Below are positions 55,113 to 64,000 of a DNA stretch of 64,000 bases, one piece after another. The stretch's first letter is position 1. Every line of letters begins with the position of its first letter. A program made the position numbers and the translations under genes. Source of the DNA: Ectobius pallidus (taxonomy: Eukaryota; Arthropoda; Insecta; Blattodea; Ectobiidae); NCBI GenBank assembly GCA_964059195.1, contig CAXKWD010000001.1, forward strand, positions 216,388,484-216,452,483. Direction: 5' to 3'. Below the pieces are notes generated by a model. It made no database searches. It was not told the DNA's origin and saw nothing but the letters and a program-made list of their open reading frames with translations.

Positions 55113-55832
55113 CAGTAGAACCCCGATAATTTGAGCTAATTGGGGCTGAGGCTACCTCGAATTCCAAAAATCTCGGATTATACGGAAATTTCACTAAATC
55201 AATGGGTAAATCGCAAATAAATGTTTAATGAGCACAATAAACGTTTAAATGATAAATAAATAAACAATATAGTAGGCCTACATACCTGTGTTACGCCTGT
55301 ATGTAGGCCTATATATATTGTCAAACATTTCCAATTTGCTACATCGGCATCCTTTAAGGATTAAGTCATTGTCTGACCCTTAATGGAGTGGAACGGGAAA
55401 GCGATGCTACTAGGAAAACACTTTTAATTACCATTGTAGGGATTACTGTAACAATACAGTATTCTTTTCTGAAAGGATGGGGAAATATGCACTGTACAAT
55501 TGATTGACACGAGGTCCCGACAAAGAAAGATCGAACTTAATGGTTTCTGTCAATCTGTAATAGAAATGCATTAGCAGTCTGAAGCCAAGGTTATTGCTGT
55601 GTATTATGAACAAAAACCCTAAGTGGGACAGTTTTACCTGCATTTTTGTACATGGGAAAATTGAAAGAAAGCTCAAAATGTAACACATTCGGAAGTGCGT
55701 GAAACTTACTTGCGGACACCGTATAAAACGGGATTTTACTCTAGTTTTATGGATAATTTTAATTTTCTTAAGACCAGTTCGAATTACACGGAACCTCGAA
55801 ATACCGGGGCTCGAATTACCGAGGCTCTACTG
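55113..55832. mobile_element. pogo/Tigger-type element, CAGTAGAACCCCGATAATT end
   Basis: 720 bp, TA on both sides (55111-55112, 55833-55834). The right end is the imperfect inverse (AATTACCGAGGCTCTACTG), with CGAATTACACGGAACCTCGA inside. No transposase motif. Confidence 0.9.
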
Positions 55833-56030
55833 TAATGAAAAATAAAATCTATACTTTACCTCTGAATTGGGTAGAATTAGGCCTATTGTATGTGAAAACA
55901 ATTTATTTCAAATTATTATTTGTGGATTACATTTCTCGTTTATGTAATTAAAATTGTAAATCCAAATTTTATATGGTATTTTAAATTGCATTACATAATG
56001 ATCATGTAAATCACTATCGTTATACAGAGG

Positions 56031-57140
56031 CAGATCCAGAACTTATTGGAGGAAATTTTGCAGTTACTGGGGGGTGTGTGGGGGTATGGAATGACCTAAA
56101 AAGAGTGGTCCTCCAATGGAATTATTTAAACAAAACAAAAAACAGACAAACAAAAAAGTGCAAAAGGATGAGTTTTTAGGTACTCCGGGTGATTTCTCAG
56201 CAGACTAAAACTTTGGACAAGAAGAGAGAAAATTGTCTGTTTTACATAATTCTTAAATAAAAATTTAAATCATTAATCAAAAACCAAACTTTTTTACTTT
56301 TAATTTAGTGCTGATCTGAAATAGGTCACAAGAAATCAATTAGGCTATACATTTATAATAATAAAACCATATTGGCCTGAATATAAGAATGTTTTTTCCC
56401 TCAAAACATGCTTATAAAAACTATACTTGTCTTATACGTGCAGCCTACCACTTTCAAGAACTCTCCATTCCTGAATGCAGCTGAGCAGCGGGAATCCCCA
56501 CGCGATGACGTACGTCCTACCCAAGGTCAAAAGTCATGCAGAAATTCACCGAACTTTACTGAACTTTATTTCCCCGAATTCATGCTTCCCCTTGTACTGA
56601 ACTGCTTGGCATCTCTATTCTCTATGCGTAAAGCTTTGTTTGACCACCATCACGACGGACCATGTGGAAAAGAAAGCATCTTTATTATCTTAATGCGTAA
56701 ACAAAGGCGAGAGAAGAAGTTACAACATGAACTTCAAAATTCCATTTTATGTGAAGCAAAATGCACTAAAAAGCTATTTTTTTTTTCTTTTTTGTTTTTT
56801 TTGTAACTACCCTTCAAAATTTCAGGTCGTCTTATAAACGAGGCCGTCTTATATTCGGGCCAATACGGTAATTAAGATAAGGATCTCGAACAACTGCTGT
56901 CTTATGGGTTGACACAAGATGTCTAGAATATAAATAACTTACTATTCAGTTTGCATTTTACAATCCTCAGGTAATCTAGGACAAGTACATAAATGCTTTT
57001 TTTTTTGCTTTGAATTTGCTTTAAAATTTTAATCTTATTTTATTAGGTAATTATTTTTGATGAATAAAAAGACACATCAGTGTAAAAGATAATCCTGGAG
57101 GTCATGGTCCCTAAGGCCCCTTCCTGGATCCATCACTGTC
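56031..57140. mobile_element. possible hAT-like element with GGATCCA-type ends, holding P1 copy 6
   Basis: CAGAGGCAGATCCAGAACTT at 56035 and the inverse-like TTCCTGGATCCATCACTG near 57121-57138 resemble the CAGGGGCGGATCCA family. No matching 8-bp flank was found, so limits and class are tentative. Confidence 0.5.
56367..56868 (+). mobile_element. pogo-like MITE, family P1, copy 6
   Basis: 502 bp. Left end diverged (CCATATTGGCCTGAATATAA, left TA lost), right end canonical with TA at 56869-56870. The plus-strand frame 56408-56806 keeps parts of the shared segment (KESIFIILMRKQRREKKLQH). Confidence 0.9.
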
Positions 57141-57349
57141 CGCATATCATCCCTACCATGAACTTTGCTCTTGGAGTTGACCATAAAATGTACATACATT
57201 AAATAATAAATAAACAAACAAACAAACAAACTTGAAATGCAGTGGCTTTCATTATCATAACCCCGAGGTTAAATGTGACATTTATATGTCCGTGCAGGCA
57301 ACCCTATTCCCTGCTAATAACACAGACCAATAGAGTCAAATCTAATTAC

Positions 57350-57820
57350 TAGGGGGTGGATTTCTATGACAAAAATAGGATATATGCATGCATTTATGAC
57401 CTAAAAAACATTAAAATATGACCAATAAAATTTAAAATATGACTTTACTACTTACGAATTGTGTAAGTTATATCTTTTTAAAGTTTCATAACAATACATT
57501 TTATTAAAATGTAGTGTTAATTATTTAAAATATCTGTAAATTCTCAAAAAGTATCATTATAATGCAAAATTTACAAAATACGATATGAAACTTCAAAATA
57601 TCTTTAATATGCACATAAATATGCAAAAAATATGACCTAAATATGCATATTCATACTAAATATGCTACAATAGTTGAAAATTTCCTAAATATGCAGTTAT
57701 ATGCACAATAAAAGCCGTTCCATTTTCACCAGGATGCTTGGAATCGGGTTTAAATTAGTTGGAAACCTGAAATAAAGCAAAGGGGGAAAAATATGACATG
57801 TCATAGAAATCCGCCCCCTA
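57350..57820. mobile_element. hAT-like MITE family D
   Basis: 471 bp, ends TAGGGGGTGGATTTCTATGA and TCATAGAAATCCGCCCCCTA; flanks CTAATTAC / CTAATTAG (7 of 8). ATATGACCTAAA motifs inside; ATGACATGTCAT near the right end. Confidence 0.92.
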
Positions 57821-58598
57821 CTAATTAGCCTTTATGCAGGAGCTTTAACAGTAAATAGCAGAAGAGAATCGTAAATGCAACTCCACAGAAAACTGCAGAC
57901 TGGAAAAATGTTCAACTCTGGTTGGTAGAAGCCAGCCTCTAATTTGATATGTAAACCTTCCCCTCTGCAAGTCAGAATTATCAGATATTCCCTTTTTCTC
58001 AGACAAGTAAAGACCACTGATGCAGTCCACCCTTCAACTTGTCTCCCCTGCACGTCAGTGACTTTAATGGGGTGACAGCAGGCATCCTGGGGTGATGGCC
58101 CCTTCCCCCACTCCTCCCACATGTCGCTTCTACACATCAGCAAATGGTTTCCTTAAATCAACACTGTTGCATTCTTCCCAGCCTTTTGATTAGTCTCCCC
58201 CTACAAATGTGAATAATTAAGAAAGGAGAAGGGTGTTTTATCAGATTTGGTGCCAAGGTTGTTAAAAACTGATGAAGGGTGGCACCTAAAATGCCACAAT
58301 AATGAGTGTTGGTTTGTACCCCCTAAAGCAACGAAGCACCTATACGACTCCTCATTTGTGAAATGAAGTGAAATGAGATTTGCCCATTACTAAAATGAAA
58401 AGCTCGGTATTGAATGCAGAGAGATGCAACTTGCATGCAAAACAGCCATATACGACTATTTCAGACACAAATCAAGAAGTAGGCTACTAGAACTTAATCT
58501 TGCTTAAATTTAACTTCTCAAATCAGAACTACTTGTTTAAATAGTGCAACTTTTAACAGTGATGCAATATAATATGTATATTTATATATTTAAATATA
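57821..58598. other. intronic stretch without recognised elements
   Basis: The 103-codon minus-strand frame (57832-58143) shows no known motif and no exon-like splice phase with timeout. Confidence 0.4.
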
Positions 58599-59598
58599 CA
58601 GTGGAACCTCGTTAGCACGTTACTCATTACTACGTTTTCCCGCAAAGTACGTCGGTTTTTGGAAGCCCCGATCCCAATCTTAATAATTGCATGTTTAAAT
58701 GTTTCTTAACACGTTTTGGTTTAACGCTTAGTACGTTCGTATTTGGCTCGCCAACCACACTTTGTCAAACATAAACTTTGAACGCGCATCCGATTGTGTG
58801 ATCTCTATGTCAGAATTCTTGTACTCTCTGGTGTCCAAGTCTCAATCTTTGCTCTATGGGACCAATCGTCAGCCATTTTGAACCATTGCAGTTTGCTTCT
58901 CATTGGCCATTTGACTTGGCGCCAATTTTGCTGAGTCAGCTGTTAGGCCGCCATTTTATATCGTGATAATTTTGAAGTAGTATAATATATTTTAAATTTC
59001 TTACGGTTCGTGTGATGAGGAGAAGAAAATATTAGAATGTTTGAAGAAATGTATGCCAAAAAAGCAGATCGTGCTTCTCACGTCGGTATTGGATCGCATT
59101 TCATTAGCAAATTATGGCTGTGAACATGACCGTGTACACAACTGTTTACAGAACTGGCACGTGTGAAATTTTGCACAATTACAATATTTCGTGTTTGGTA
59201 ATAGATTGTGGAGTGCAACTTGTTTCATGTGTGATTTTCAGAATAAAATAGATGCTTTCTTTGTGAATTTCGTCTTGATTTATCATTAAATATGGCTCCC
59301 ATACATTCCATCAATTTTTGAAAGTTTTTTTTCCAGATAAAATTGTTAGGCCTATGTATTCGTTTACATAATATAAATCTCTCGTAACAAATGGCTTGGC
59401 ATTGAAGCACCTGTGTATCACTGTGGGTATTTCAGAGCCATTAGGATGCACTTTTGGGTGGTTCTGAGCAACTTAGAAAACATAGGCCTATCTACATATC
59501 CCTTATGATTTTTTTTTTTATTTTCAGTAGTACGTTTTCCCGTTTAAGACGTCTATTTTTTTCAGTCCCTAGAAAAACGTCTTAACGAGGTTCCACTG
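58599..59598. mobile_element. pogo/Tigger-type element, CAGTGGAACCTCGTTA ends
   Basis: 1000 bp, TA on both sides (58597-58598, 59599-59600). ACGTTTTCCCG blocks repeat inside each end. No transposase motif found in the interior. MITE R3 begins 8 bp beyond its right end. Confidence 0.93.
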
Positions 59599-59606
59599 TA
59601 TATATA

Positions 59607-60144
59607 CAGGGTGTTAATGAATAACACCGAAATATTTTACCTGTATACAGAGGGGACATAGAAAAGCAACTTTTATTAAGAGATTTTTGCTCTGTGGCGT
59701 AAAATGTGTATGCTACAGGGTATTAAAGTCATAATTTGTTGCTCATAAGTCAATAATTACGCAATAAAGGGTTAAAATGTTCATTACATTGACTTCATGC
59801 TTTCCTAGTAATCGATAAAAACCTGATTCTTAATCATTCATCCACAGCTATATCATAATTTACAGTTTTCATAATCTGCAAAATTTACAGATTAATCACA
59901 TGACTGGCCACCACTGCATTAGTCTTTTTCTATTCATAACTACTGACTACAGTGTTAACAATGAAGTTCCTTTGTTTTGAATTTTTTTTTAATGTTAGAA
60001 GTCAGTGGCGGCCATGCCCTGGGAGATTTTATGCTGTACATGGAAAAATTGAATCCACAGAGCAAAATTCTCCTAATAAAATTGCTTATCTATGTCCCCT
60101 CTATACACAGGTAAAATATTTTGGTGCTATTCATTAACACCCTA
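59607..60144. mobile_element. MITE family R, copy 3
   Basis: 538 bp, CAGGGTGTTAATGAATAAC left end; right end AACACCCTA (terminal G changed), TA on both sides. Confidence 0.9.
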
Positions 60145-61246
60145 TATATACAGTATATATATTTAAATAAATCACATTGACTAGGAGCTCCAGTGACCAA
60201 TCCAGTAGGCTATAAGAATATGTGGAAATACAATCAATCACAAGTGTCTATTGTCATAATTTTAGCATTTTATTTTTATCGCTTTCATTTTATGGCACCT
60301 AACTGGACTTATTTTTTAAGTAAATTGCTAAAGACTGAACACGGAAACATCTTCATACCTGTAGCTACTTTGATAAAAAATAATTAATCATTGAACACAA
60401 TAATTGGGTATATATAAGCTGCTTATGAGCAAAAGGTTCTTAATAAAATAGTAATAATTGTTGATATGTATGGTGAAGCATTTTAAATCTTGAATGATAG
60501 TAAATAGAATATTAATTACACAATATTATTATAGCAATGAGGTTAATCTAAAAAATTAACCAGCTGATCTTGATGAAAAGTATGAGTTGCAGCACCACCA
60601 TGGCGGTATATCAATAGTTTTGCCATCAGTTATCTCAATGCCTCTTAGGGTGTTGGCTTTCTTCCTTAAAATGACACAATTAGTGATGTATTTTATTCAT
60701 TTTCATAGTTTCATTTATTCACTATGTGCTTCATTATGTAAGTTTTCGCTAAATAGTCACAATAAATGTAAATAGAGGTCCAGATTCTATCAAGATAAAT
60801 ATGATAAATTCTGGACCTCGACATTACCTATGATCAAACTTTTGTTTATAGCAACTGATGATGTGGATAAATTTTCATGAAACATGTATTGCTAATAAAG
60901 TAAGTAAATGTGAAGTCTGTATTGTTTTTATCAATATAACTTATTTAATTATTAAAATACGAAATAAGAATTTTGTACCATATTTTTTGGTTTATCAACA
61001 CATACTCCAGTCCCCTCCTTCATGGGAGAAGTCAAATTTAGCTATGCATCCTGCAAAATATGTATGAACCCAGAGGCAGGCATGCTACCTCTACACCCCA
61101 AGATTAACACAATTTTACTACAGAGCAGTCCAAGCTATTGTGTGCGATGCCTAGTGCAGCTAAGAAAGCTAACATTAACACACAGATGTGAATGATAAAT
61201 CTTGAACAATGGCTGTGTATGGGATAAAGCAGGAAAGGTAGAATCA
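60145..61246. other. intronic stretch with one small hairpin
   Basis: 60776-60820 contains GAGGTCCAGA...TCTGGACCTC with TATCA/TGATA inside and a 9-nt loop. Nothing else supported. Confidence 0.45.
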
Positions 61247-61450
61247 GACTGAAAAATTCAATGCCATAGTCAGAATTTGAACCACAGACCTCCAGCTCTC
61301 CATGCCCCTGCTCTGCTGGGATATGTGAGTCAGTTGGAGAATTTAATGTTTACCGGCATGTTGCCAAGGTAGCTCAAGTGACAGAGCAGCAGCACTGAGA
61401 GCTGAATCTGTGGTTCAAATCCCAGCTGTAGCATTGAATTTTTCTGTCTG
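61247..61450. repeat. two tRNA-like SINE fragments, head to head
   Basis: Plus strand 61370-61432: box A-like TAGCTCAAGTGACAGAGC and box B-like GGTTCAAATCC. Minus strand from about 61330 to 61255: CCAGCAGAGCAGGGGC and GGTTCAAATTC. Both continue into AGCATTGAATTTTTC-like sequence. No cloverleaf intact enough for a tRNA gene. Confidence 0.65.
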
Positions 61451-61923
61451 ACTCTCTACCTTTCCACATACAGATGAATTTGAAAAAAGGTGATTGTGGA
61501 GAAGTGTGTAGGGAGTTTGAAATAATATAGTCCTATCCTGGTTTTTTGGTCCCACAAAGTTAACACTATACATAAACTTGAAAATAAATTTAACAAAACT
61601 GGTTCTGGGTTGAATAAAAAACCAAGATAAAATCCGCAAGGGCTTATTGATGAAATAGGAGACTAGAAGTTTCAGAATTGAACTAGGCAGGATTCATAGA
61701 AGAGGAATTTGTGTGTGTAGGCCTAGACCTCGATGTAAATTTTCTAAGAACTTGCCATAAATATGTGATAACGGAAGGACAACATTTCTAACTATACAGG
61801 CAGTGATTTCCTCAGTGTTGCTAAGTGACTGCCCACGGGCAGCGGAACTCCGGAGATTGTACACAATAGCTTGGACCACTCTATAATTCCCCCAAATAAA
61901 ATCTACAGTGGTAGGCTTATCAC

Positions 61924-62624
61924 CAGGGCCCGGATTCTGATGACCTAGCCTATAATTGTTTGAAAAATGACCTATAAAATGACCCTACATTTTAAAGAAA
62001 ATTAAGTTACTTAATAATTATAAAAAATGACCTAGAAACTGATATTTTATTTATAAAAATTATTATACACACAAAGTTCTAGACTAATTTGTACTTAATT
62101 GTAAAAACTGTAATAACGGTAATGTTGTGAATGTTCTTTTCACACGGAAATTTATACTGGCACTGAGACACTGGCGAGTCAAACTTCGGCATTTCCTTTT
62201 GTGGTCTGTCAGATTATATTATTGTTTATTGAGGGTAAAATCCAAGTAGGTGGCATACTCTGGTGCCAAGTCAATCTAACTACAATAGTAATATAATACA
62301 AAATTTTGGCGTTTCTTTGATTCTTATTTCCAAAAGCGACACAACAATACTTCAACACAGAATTTTTCTTTCTTGCATTAAACAAACAACACTTCAAAGA
62401 CAGCACCGCTAGCGACGAAAAAAAAGTTAATACACTCAATGTAAATACATGAAAATGACTAAATATGGAAGCAGATGAACACGAAAACGACAAAATAATG
62501 ATGTAAGATTGAAAAAAATGCCCAAAAATATAAAATTGCGTAAAATGACAACAAATGACTTAATAAAAATGTTTTCTATGCAGCATCAATAAAAAGATGA
62601 AATGTCATTAAAATCCAGGCCCTG
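61924..62624. mobile_element. hAT-like MITE family A, copy 3
   Basis: 701 bp with perfect 8-bp flanks CTTATCAC (61916-61923, 62625-62632). Ends CAGGGCCCGGATTCTGATGA and AAAATCCAGGCCCTG. It lies 113 bp from the next exon (donor side). Confidence 0.95.
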
Positions 62625-62736
62625 CTTATCACAGTCAGCTTTACATAGTAATACTAAGTTAACTAATGAATATTCATTAATAAGTAACCCAGAATAATAA
62701 TTACCCAAAGAACTACAAGCAATGTGCAATACTTAC

Positions 62737-62917
62737 AGTCTGCAATAAGCTCTGTAGCTTCTTGGAAAATATCGTCCAAATACCACGATCACAGAAAGCT
62801 TCCTTGTATGATTGTAAGTGGCTTATAATCTGGAGGTAATAGTTGCGAGATGTTTTATCAGCTGGCAGTTCTTCACGATACAGCAGCAGTGCAGGATTCG
62901 TCAAGTTCACAAGCAAC
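62737..62917 (-). CDS. timeout: timeout exon encoding LLVNLTNPALLL
   Basis: 181 nt. Acceptor TTACCTTTGTTGCAATCAG is read down to 62918 and donor GTAAGT follows 62737. It enters in phase 2 and leaves in phase 0. The product reads LLVNLTNPALLLYREELPAD, then KTSRNYYLQIISHLQSYKEA, FCDRGIWTIFSKKLQSLLQT. It matches L.VNLT.PALL....LP......(F/Y).LQ.....Q.YKEAF of TIMELESS. This is the first visible exon; about 85 N-terminal residues (family comparison) are missing upstream. Confidence 0.96.
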
Positions 62918-64000
62918 CTGATTGCAACAAAGGTAAGAAATATTTTAATTCTTTGTTCATAGAATTGTAATTGTATTATAAGCAAAGTAGAGAAGGGGAC
63001 TGTTGAGTGGCTAGTTTGTCATATTTTGTAGTCCTGTAAATAGTTAACAATGCGGTTAGACCTATAGTTAAACCCAAACCTCACAATATTTGAGGCACAG
63101 ACTATCATCTAAATAAAGCTTTAGCAAACAGCAGGGGTCTTGTAGCCCTTGTACTTTGGTTTCTGCAAGGACTGCTACATATGGTTACACTGGCCTATAG
63201 GTTGTCCCCCAACATTCCTATTGGTGACCGATGATCTGTCATCTCATTGGTCCTTCTATCACGATGCTGCCAATAGCCTTATTTGTCTGTGTTTGCTCTC
63301 TTCCCAGTCCCGCAACAAGGGGAGGCAAATGGTCTGGCAAGTTTTTAATTCCAGACATCTACAAAATCTACAAAGTGTTATGTTAGGTTTGGTTACGTTA
63401 AGTTAGGTTAGCCCCCAAGAAATAATGAAGTTTAATGTGTAAGGATGTTGCAGCTTGATAGCAACTTACTAGCAGAGATTAGTATTATCACCGTCAGGTT
63501 GGCATCACTGTTTTATTACCTCATGACTCAGCCCACCATTGTCCTCCCGCAGTGCGTCAGTGACCAGTACATGAATTAGCTACTTCTTTTCACATTGAAA
63601 TTTTAGGTTAATTTTGAGTCAATGCCTTCATGATTTTACTTATAGGCCTGTTTAGAATCGTCTGCAGTAAAAATTACATAGCCTATGTAAATTATATGGA
63701 TTTTGCAGGTTCTGAAGAAATATAGCCCCTATAATTATATGTATTTGGCCTGTTCTCATGGGAAAAAATACAAAAAATATTGATCAAAGAACTAGGCCTA
63801 GTGCTACAATCCCCAAGTAGGAGTAAGGCACAAAAAAGTTTGCATTCATACAGCAAATGACAGTTATTAGAACAAAATTTGCGACATACACTAGGTTTGT
63901 ACCAGGTTAGGTTATGTTAAATTAAGGTAAGGTTACTGTAGTTTAGTTTAGTGAGCGGTACCTCTAGCAGCAACACCATAACCACTGTCAACATCCTCAG
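62918..64000. other. upstream intron of timeout
   Basis: No exon matching the TIMELESS N-terminus was found up to the window edge. Degenerate TTAGGTTA-like runs occur at 63382-63410 and 63900-63940, common in insect intergenic DNA. Confidence 0.5.

Larger units (their letters stand above)
140..62917 (-). other. timeout: timeout (TIMELESS-type) gene, 12 internal exons, both ends outside window
   Basis: Twelve minus-strand exons with AG acceptors and matching phases splice into one 535-codon reading frame without a stop. The order of conserved blocks follows vertebrate TIMELESS from its N-terminal armadillo-like region, through the RRS...VRLFL.DFC.EFL core and the SYLRDL.ET block, to the basic RRKK segment and the VPFDAAS linker. 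This is the TIMELESS/timeout lineage rather than the diverged Drosophila-type timeless paralogue. Known for the family: partner of TIPIN in the replication-fork protection complex, nuclear, with checkpoint and cohesion roles; timeout has also been linked to circadian light input. Introns are 11366, 6780, 13225, 7863, 4274, 90, 3298, 7175, 2800, 2994 and 1308 bp in gene order. The start codon, promoter and C-terminus are not in the window. Confidence 0.95.

Noticed and set aside
61370..61432. Functional tRNA gene
   Set aside because: Boxes A and B are present but the arms do not pair into a cloverleaf; a SINE fragment is more likely.
63955..64000. Possible N-terminal exon at the window edge (minus, ..DVDSGYGVAA.)
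   Set aside because: No match to the TIMELESS N-terminus and too short to judge.
1..64000. CRISPR array, operon, phage or defence system
   Set aside because: The window is eukaryotic with spliced exons. No regularly spaced repeats or prokaryotic gene clusters are present.

Overview
The window is eukaryotic, AT-rich nuclear DNA from an arthropod, most likely a large-genome hemimetabolous insect of cockroach or termite type. The basis is an insect-like protein gene with multi-kilobase introns packed with DNA transposons, tRNA-derived SINEs and truncated LINEs. The species guess is inference only.

One host gene spans the window on the minus strand. Twelve consecutive internal exons (62917 down to 140) join in frame into 535 codons. 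These match animal TIMELESS, the orthologue group called timeout (tim-2) in insects, from the early 'VNLT.PALL' block to the 'VPFDAAS...ADAMVRIQ' block. The first exon(s) lie beyond position 64000 and the C-terminal exons below position 1. All twelve junctions keep phase. Eleven donors are GT. The donor at 22989 is GC and is required by the reading frame. Introns range from 90 bp to 13.2 kb. TIMELESS proteins work with TIPIN in replication-fork protection and cohesion, and insect timeout has also been tied to light input and rhythms.

Almost all other recognisable DNA is mobile elements inside the introns. From low to high coordinates: 1.9-4.7 kb, a large inverted duplication holding a pogo-like MITE and a SINE; 4.9-7.6 kb, a related MITE and foldback elements; 8-11 kb, LINE pieces and a rearranged mariner; 11-15 kb, hAT-like elements; 15.2-16.2 kb, a Tc1 remnant and a truncated Jockey-type LINE; 17-28 kb, dispersed repeats in opposite orientations, two pogo-like families and hAT-like elements; 29-36 kb, nested LINE/MITE, MITEs, an R2-like endonuclease fossil and a reverse-transcriptase fossil; 36.6-43.8 kb, layered SINE/hAT/Tc1/palindrome insertions; 44-64 kb, more hAT-like, mariner-like and pogo-like elements.

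The main novel signals are: a tribe of hAT-like MITE families sharing a terminal design; a family (CAGAGATGCC ends) with 6-bp target duplications in all three copies; pogo-like MITEs built on TATAAG-type ends that seem to keep the start of a transposase; a mariner with an inverted copy of its own 3' end; a nearly perfect 110-bp-arm palindrome; and several cases where a second repeat copy in the window supplies the empty site for an insertion. No complete element-encoded protein, RNA gene, CRISPR array or prokaryotic system was seen.
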